The notes under the pieces are model-generated. The model did no database searches. It saw nothing but the letters and a program-made list of their open reading frames with translations, and was not told the origin of the DNA. From positions 15,917,808 to 15,981,807 of the forward strand of contig NC_052478.1 of NCBI RefSeq assembly GCF_009730915.1: a stretch of 64,000 bases of DNA, read 5' to 3'. Below, one piece after another: positions 59,041 to 64,000 of this stretch (the stretch's first letter is position 1; each line of letters starts with the position of its first letter). Position numbers and translations under genes: made by a program. This DNA is from Dioscorea cayenensis subsp. rotundata (lineage: Eukaryota > Streptophyta > Magnoliopsida > Dioscoreales > Dioscoreaceae).

Positions 59041-61000
59041 GGCCCAATCAAATATGGGCTGGGCCACATTTTTTTTTTTGCGAATAAACCCAATTAAACC
59101 TTATTATCTCGTGTTAGTTCCTGAAAATTTTTGTATTAAATGAGCCATGTGCATGGCACGAGAAAAGGGAAAAAAAAACCAAAATGTCATATGCGAACAG
59201 CATTGACTCCACTACATAAAACATTGGTGAAATCCATAATTATAAGTATAGGTTTATGGTCAAAACTCTATATTAATATCTTAATATACATATGTTCTTA
59301 TTTTACATGAGCTTTGATATTCGATTTCAAATTCTCATTGAAATAAACGGCTTATGCAAGAAATCTAGTGACAATAGACCAAAATGCAAACTATTAGTGA
59401 TTATATAAGTTTACCCTAGACTAATTTATGATTTTTTTTTTCTTAATTTCAAAGCTTTTTCATTAGCCAATCCAATTAAGGTTTAAGACAATGAATGGTG
59501 ATTTATATTTCATATTGGTTAATTTTTTAGTATTTGTGTTCGTGTACTTAATTGTGTACCAATGATCTCCTCAGAAAAAAAAAAATCATCACTATTTATG
59601 AGTTTTCCAAACAACAAATATTTTTTAAGTATTTTATTTGATTAGTGTTATTTTTTAAATTATTAAAATTTTCAATAAATATTTACTTTTATTTGGAAAT
59701 AAAATCTTATGTCTATATAACCTGTGCAAAACCTTTGTTAGTTTTAGAGATACTAGAGTTACACCGGTGTGAGAGACATAATCTCAATAAATTATCTTGA
59801 TAATAATGCTTGAGAGTTAAGTGTAATTAAATCAAGTATTAAAACAACAAATAAACAATGTTCTTCCATAATTTGTTATTCAAACTTTCAAAAACAACGA
59901 ACCTAATGCAAATTAGGCATTCTCCCCTGCTTTGAATAAGAGTTTTTTATAAATAAATAAGTGTAATTAAAGTTTTTTTAATTATTAATATCATAAGTAA
60001 TTTAAATAAAACTTAAATGTAATAAAAAAAACTAAAATTTGTTCTTTGAACATTTTTACAAAAATAATATAATTAAACAACTCATACAATGAAAACTGTT
60101 GTATCCTTTGGATTTTATGAAGATTTATTGCATAAATAAATAAGTGCAATTAAAGCTTTTCTATTATTAATATCATAAGTAATACAAATAAAAACTTAAA
60201 TAAAACTAATAAAATAATGAAAAAATATAAAATTTGAATAAAAATATATTATAAACAAATTAATCATCTCTATCCTTGCAATTTAAAAACTTATAATTAC
60301 AATATTGCTAATTTTACGGCATAGTTTTTTTTTTGTTTGGTTTTGTTTGGTTTTATTTTCTTATTATTATTATTTTTTAACAAATTAGCTTATCAAACTA
60401 AGTTTGAAGATAGGTATTGAGAAATGAATATATTTAAAGATAGGTATTGAGAAATGAATATATTTAAAGACTACAAATTAAAATATATAATACAAATAAA
60501 TCAGAAGAAACTTTTAATAAACTTCTAATAATTTTATAATAAAAACATTAAATTAACCTTTAAAGTGTTCATTATTTTTAAAATATAATATTAAATAAGA
60601 TAAAAAATAATTTATACATGAAATAGAAATAATTAAGAATTACAGTAAAATACAAAATATTTTTAATTTATTATTTTTAGTTTTACAAAGATAGTTGAGA
60701 TAATTTATATTAAATTAAAGAAAATTAAATATCTTAATTGATTATAATTAATAAATAGCATAATATATATTTACTTTAATAGTATGTATAGATAATTTGA
60801 AAAAATATATTTAAAAACTTTTGGCAAAACACTTACTTGGCTTTCCACTTCCTGCAAATTAATCCAAATAAGAATATATCAGACAATTGTAATATCTGCA
60901 ATGAAAATGACATAACCAAACAACAAATGATTGAACAATTGAATTAAAAAAAATAACAAAACTTTGATAAACTAAATAGTAACATTATTGGTAGTTCCGT
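59041..61000. other. Gene-free AT-rich stretch
   Basis: No coding signal. A 31 bp tandem duplication (GATAGGTATTGAGAAATGAA onward) lies at about 60411-60472. A pair of 25-30 bp words (ATAAATAAGTG-AATTAAAG; ATTATTAATATCATAAGTAAT) recurs at 59950-60000 and 60133-60183, suggesting an old local duplication. Confidence 0.6.
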
Positions 61001-63010
61001 TGGTAACAAATCAAACATAAAGGAGACACAAGAAATTGGTAGCTCAGTTCGGCATCAACTCGCCTACATCTGGGAGACCAAGCCCGCAGATAAACAACCC
61101 ACTATAAGTACAAACACTTTGTCACTCACCTCACAAATAAAGATAACTACCCTCTCTAGATTGTCTAGTGCACACACTCTCTCTAGCTCCAGTTGCACAT
61201 CATAATCATAGAGCAAGATAGCTTATATAGACACCTCAACGTCCCAAATATAGCCCATACCTCTTTTAGAATCTCTGTGGTTACTAACTTTAAAACCTTC
61301 CAAAATTAGTTGTTGTAACTTCTGTTGTAACTGAACTTGCAACATGGCCCTGATTGCTGACTTGACTGACTTCTGGTTCCGTTGCGAAGTGACCTCAAGA
61401 CCCATCATCCTCCTGGTCATGCTTAGTCCAAGTTGATGCAACCAGATCTCCCTATCCCGACTACCAGCAACTAGTCTATCTCCTCAGTTCCTCACCATGT
61501 AGTCCACTTGCAAGGAGCGCACGACTTTGTGCGTCTTCACGAAACTTTCCAAACTTAATCTTCAATTCATCCAAGTTTGGTCTTCAAAGGTTTTCCAAAC
61601 TTGATCTTCAATTCACCCAAGTTTGGTCTTCAAATCTTCTCAAAAATAGATCTTCAATCAATCATACCAATCATACCAACAATAGGTATCTCTCAAACTT
61701 AGTATGTCTTCAATTATACCTTTAATAGTCTTCAATCATAATATTAGGGTTCTTCAAATCATACATTCAATCGATGTTAAAATCATACCAACAATAGGTT
61801 TGTCTTCAATTAAGTAACTCTCCAATCATACCATTGATAGGTATTTCTTCAATTAGCTTCCTTCCATATTTAGTCTTCAATCAAATCTCCTAAATATGGT
61901 CTTGATAAGATCTTGCCTTCAAGTTTTAACACAAACCAAAAATAGCTCCACAAAGATCTTCTAAGATATTTCCCTCCAATCCAAGACTCCGTGCCATGTC
62001 ACCATGCTTCCCATGTCATCATTTATGCCACGTTATAATGGTTGCCACGTCACCTTGACTTGGTGTCAAATCCAATGTTGTCAGACCCGGACCTGCCCGG
62101 CCGGTTCAATCGGAAAAACCGGGAACCGGCTATGTGACCAGCCCGGGTATACCCCATTGACTCGGGTATTAAAAAACCCGGTGTTAACCCGGTGACCCGG
62201 GCGGTTCAACCGGGAACCGGTTGACCCGTACGGTCAATCGGGTCATAATGTTTAATTTTTTACAATATTTAATAATTTATTATTATTTTCTCATTAAAAA
62301 AACCACAAAAATCGTGTATATTTATTAATATTAATTTATAATTTATAATCAATAAATAGAATTACAATATATATATATATACCAACAAAAATTAACATTT
62401 AAAAAAATAAAAATATATTAATGTATTATGTAAATACTTTCTAAAAAAATTTAATTTATTAAGAAAAATAAAAACAATAAATGAGTGTAATTTTTATTAT
62501 AAAAAAATATAAAAATTACAAGATTCTAATTAAATAAAAAAATATAAGAAAATTTAAAAACAAAAATAAAAAAACTCAATTGAGATATAAGAATTAGTGA
62601 ATTAAATTTCTTATTTATTTTAACAAAATCAACCAATAAACAAATAAATAAATAAATAACACCGAGAGAAGTTCGATAATTATATATTAATATATTAAAT
62701 TTGTAAATATTTAAAAATTGTAAAAATAAATGATAAAATTAGAAAACTATACTGAATATAAGGTCATTTATCAATTTAAATATCAAATTCAAGTTGGTTT
62801 TTATAATATAATTATGGATTTAATATTATATTTGCTTATTATTAATTATTATAATATTTTTTTATATTTAATTATTGACCCCGGTTCAACCCCGGTTCGA
62901 TCCGGTTGAACCCATTGACCCCTGACCCCTGGGCTTAGCCGGGTCATTGCCAGGGATGGGTCTAACAACCTTGGTCAAATCATGCTACTTAAAGTGTTTT
63001 TGCACTAACA
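61001..63010 (-). mobile_element. 3' LTR of a Ty1/copia (Sirevirus-like) element
   Basis: On the minus strand it starts TGTTAGTGCAAAAACACTTT directly after the purine tract GGAGGAGAT. It ends probably with TTTGTTACCA at 61001 (boundary uncertain). A TATATAAG box lies near 61224. Removing the inserted hAT element leaves about 1.1 kb. It contains repeated CCAAGTTTGGTCTTC and AATCATACCAA words at 61560-61860. Confidence 0.65.
62073..62973. mobile_element. Non-autonomous hAT element, 901 bp, with 8 bp target duplication
   Basis: Ends CAATGTTGTCAGACCC (62073-62088) and, reversed from 62973, CAAGGTTGTTAGACCC match at 14 of 16 bases. The 8 bp GTCAAATC is repeated exactly at 62065-62072 and 62974-62981. 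GC-rich subterminal arms of CCGGTTCAACCGG-type words (62085-62240 and 62878-62950) enclose an AT-rich core without any ORF. 8 bp duplication and CA...TG ends define hAT. It needs a transposase from elsewhere. Confidence 0.93.
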
Positions 63011-64000
63011 ATCTCCTCCTTTGGCATAATTTGACACAATTGCTTCTGCTCCCAGACTGACTCTTGTTACAACCTTTAGCTACAACATCAACTGGGACAC
63101 AGACTAAACTGACACTATTACAATAACTAGTTGCTTACAGAGTACTAAATTTTTTTTTTACATATTACAACTAGTGAGATAAGTATGATTAAGTATAAAT
63201 TACTGACGGAAATAAAATTTGTCCAAACTAATAAATGACTCAAACAGACATAGATAAAAAGTCAGTTTAGAGCTATGCAAGTTTCTCCCCCTTTGTGATA
63301 GATGATGCCAAAGTCTTCACAGGTTGTTGCAAGTCATGTAGTAACTGCTTCTGTAACTCCCCCTGTCTTCATAACTCTTGGACATCAGCTCTCCTTGTCA
63401 TCTTCTTGAGAGTGTCGAGGCAAGATAGAATGTTCTACTTTTTTCTGGCAATGATGAATAATTGTGCAGAAAGTGATCGTTACCTCCTCCAAGTTTTGAG
63501 CTACTCCTTCAAGAACTTCTTATATTCTTCTTCAATGTTGAGGCTTTTTGTATACCATGTTGCAACAGGAACTAAGATATTACCACTATATTCTAAAATA
63601 TGAATTTTTCTAGGTCGAATTTCTTTCCATCGAGTGCTTCAGAATCTTTGCCAAGTTTCTTCTTCTTTCCCTTACGTGGGGTAAATGCCTTTTCCTTTCC
63701 CTTCTTTACTGACTTCTTGCTCTTCTTCATTGGCCTTGGACTAGGTGATTATTCTTCATATCCAACTTTATGATCCGAGAATGATTTTCTTGTAGCCTTT
63801 TTCACTATCTTCTTCGTTTGGCTCCTGAATGTTGGTGCAATCTTCCTTTTCTTCAAAATTTGTTGGACTCTTGCTTGCAAAGGAATATTGTCTAAACTAC
63901 GTGAATTCTCATGTGTTGCATCTAGTGTTACAACTAGTGTTGCAACATAGTCTGAATTTTTTTTTTTGTTTCTCTAGCATTCTTTAACTCTTCAATAGCT
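63011..64000 (-). mobile_element. 3' internal end of the Sirevirus-like element
   Basis: Minus-strand, from the window edge to the LTR. A Lys-rich frame (63870-63620: KKSKKSVKKGKEKAFTP, then GKKKKLGKD) ends in stops, followed by untranslated sequence with several purine tracts: AAAGGGGGAGAAAC near 63285, CAGGGGGAGTTAC near 63357 and AAAGGAGGAGAT at 63012. Multiple polypurine tracts before the 3' LTR are a hallmark of Sireviruses. Gag-pol would lie beyond 64000. Confidence 0.55.

Noticed and set aside
1..64000. CRISPR arrays, bacterial operons, rRNA or tRNA genes
   Set aside because: No direct-repeat/spacer array, no Shine-Dalgarno-led operon and no convincing tRNA cloverleaf was found; the only tRNA-like matches are primer-binding sites.

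Overview
The window is flowering-plant nuclear DNA: intron-rich genes with GT-AG junctions, AT-rich intergenic DNA, microsatellites and many nested transposable elements. GC-rich first exons and an abundance of LTR elements would fit a monocot, but that is only an impression. Coding calls rest on reading translations and on splice junctions that keep frame across every exon. Nothing was searched against a database.

Layout. 0-1.1 kb: an RPS15 retropseudogene split by foreign gene fragments. 1.7-6.5 kb: a GC-rich hAT-like terminus, then a badly decayed Ty3/gypsy retrotransposon. 8.2-22.4 kb: a nested complex. A minus-strand pararetrovirus-like or MP-bearing retroelement has a tRNA-Met primer site, an LTR-like promoter region, a 30K-type movement protein, zinc and coiled-coil ORFs, but no visible reverse transcriptase. 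It is interrupted by a nearly intact 5.8 kb PIF/Harbinger DNA transposon at 12030-17823 and flanked by MITEs. 24.4 and 32.1 kb: two Stowaway-like MITEs. 25.6-27.9 kb: a 5'-truncated LINE.

28.5-58.8 kb is the genic part: aminoacylase-1 (minus), a conserved plant protein of unknown function (plus), a small HMA-domain protein (plus), an SDR/3-beta-HSD-like membrane dehydrogenase (plus), a type II AHL AT-hook nuclear protein (minus), and retromer subunit VPS26 (minus). A second short LINE lies between the dehydrogenase and AHL. AHL is followed by an AT-rich minisatellite and a 3.7 kb gene-free stretch. The genes belong to unrelated pathways (N-acyl amino acid hydrolysis, sterol/steroid-type redox, chromatin/AT-hook regulation, endosomal sorting) and there is no sign that they work together.

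59-64 kb: AT-rich DNA, then the 3' LTR and 3' internal end of a minus-strand Ty1/copia element of Sirevirus type, whose LTR carries a 901 bp non-autonomous hAT element with an exact 8 bp target duplication.

Best candidate for something undescribed: the RT-less, movement-protein-bearing element at 9.7-22.2 kb with its unassigned ORFs, an internal ~60-residue repeat and an oppositely oriented promoter/LTR copy at 8.96 kb.
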